This document shows, one piece after another, positions 63,991 to 64,000 of a stretch of 64,000 bases of DNA. The position numbers and the translations under genes are program-made. The stretch covers positions 868,001-932,000 of the forward strand of contig JALCLA010000001.1 of NCBI GenBank assembly GCA_022647565.1, read 5' to 3'. This stretch comes from Chiayiivirga sp. GTDB taxonomy: Bacteria; Pseudomonadota; Gammaproteobacteria; Xanthomonadales; Xanthomonadaceae. Under the pieces are notes generated by a model that searched no databases, had not been told where the DNA came from, and saw only the letters and a list, made by a program, of their open reading frames with translations. Within the stretch, counting starts at the first letter, position 1, and each line of letters starts with the position of its first letter.

Positions 63991-64000
63991 GGACGATGCA
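63987..64000 (+). CDS. Start of the next Bat-cluster gene (cut by window end)
   Basis: ATGAGGACGATGCA begins inside the stop codon of the BatB/C gene. By position this is expected to be batD (BatD/oxygen-tolerance protein), but only four codons and a partial one are visible, so identity is inferred from cluster order alone. Confidence 0.45.

Overview
The window reads as a high-GC gammaproteobacterial chromosome, most likely from the Xanthomonadales (Xanthomonadaceae/Rhodanobacteraceae). The basis is gene content and order: a Zn-independent L31 gene next to citrate synthase, mrcA divergent from pilMNOPQ, a lysine/alanine/proline-rich H1-like protein, a LemA/M48 pair, and a MoxR-DUF58-DUF4381-BatA-BatB cluster. 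This assignment is inferred from synteny recall, not from a search. No tRNA, rRNA or CRISPR array was seen.

Positions 1 to about 10317 are an accessory island. From the left edge it holds the N-terminal part of a RelE-like/UvrD-like helicase, a poly-gamma-glutamate-hydrolase-family protein and an HNH endonuclease (all minus strand). Next come an IS21-family istAB remnant lacking both ends, a tyrosine integrase cut off by that remnant, a small 19-bp tandem repeat array, and two unrecognised plus-strand genes, one with a possible PD-(D/E)XK nuclease signature. The island ends with a Gabija anti-phage pair (gajA OLD-type nuclease, gajB UvrD-like helicase). Its right edge lies inside dusB: the first 102 codons of DusB, through the catalytic NMGCPA motif, run in frame into the gajA reading frame. 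The rest of dusB is not in the window, so the island must extend past position 1 or the join is artificial.

From 10.6 to 31 kb are housekeeping and metabolic genes. They include a DUF4344 metallopeptidase, nupC with a ribokinase, a GDT1/MneA-type manganese exporter behind a probable yybP-ykoY riboswitch, an aldo/keto reductase, an ECF sigma/anti-sigma/PDZ operon, an EamA exporter, and a Ser/Thr kinase coupled to a secreted protein. A FadL-type porin, qmcA/nfeD, a Fur-box-preceded iron(III) ABC importer (binding protein and permease, no ATPase gene here) and gcvT-gcvH follow.

From 31 to 49 kb are the H1-like protein, a class C beta-lactamase-like hydrolase, lemA-M48 protease, ridA-recG-methyltransferase-nucleoside hydrolase (coupled by overlaps), an MscK-type channel, rpmE2, gltA with a PsrA-like operator, and mrcA. 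From 49 to 64 kb are pilMNOPQ, a large Ig-like lipoprotein, a cyclic-nucleotide-binding/EAL protein and the MoxR/Bat cluster, which runs off the right edge.

Eight single-base indels break otherwise conserved frames: one in gajB, three in gajA, two in the iron permease and two in pilM. Nearly all lie in runs of C or G, and pilM is a housekeeping gene, so sequencing or assembly error is the simplest explanation. The unusual gene joins in the island (dusB::gajA and both IS21 edges) should be judged with that in mind.
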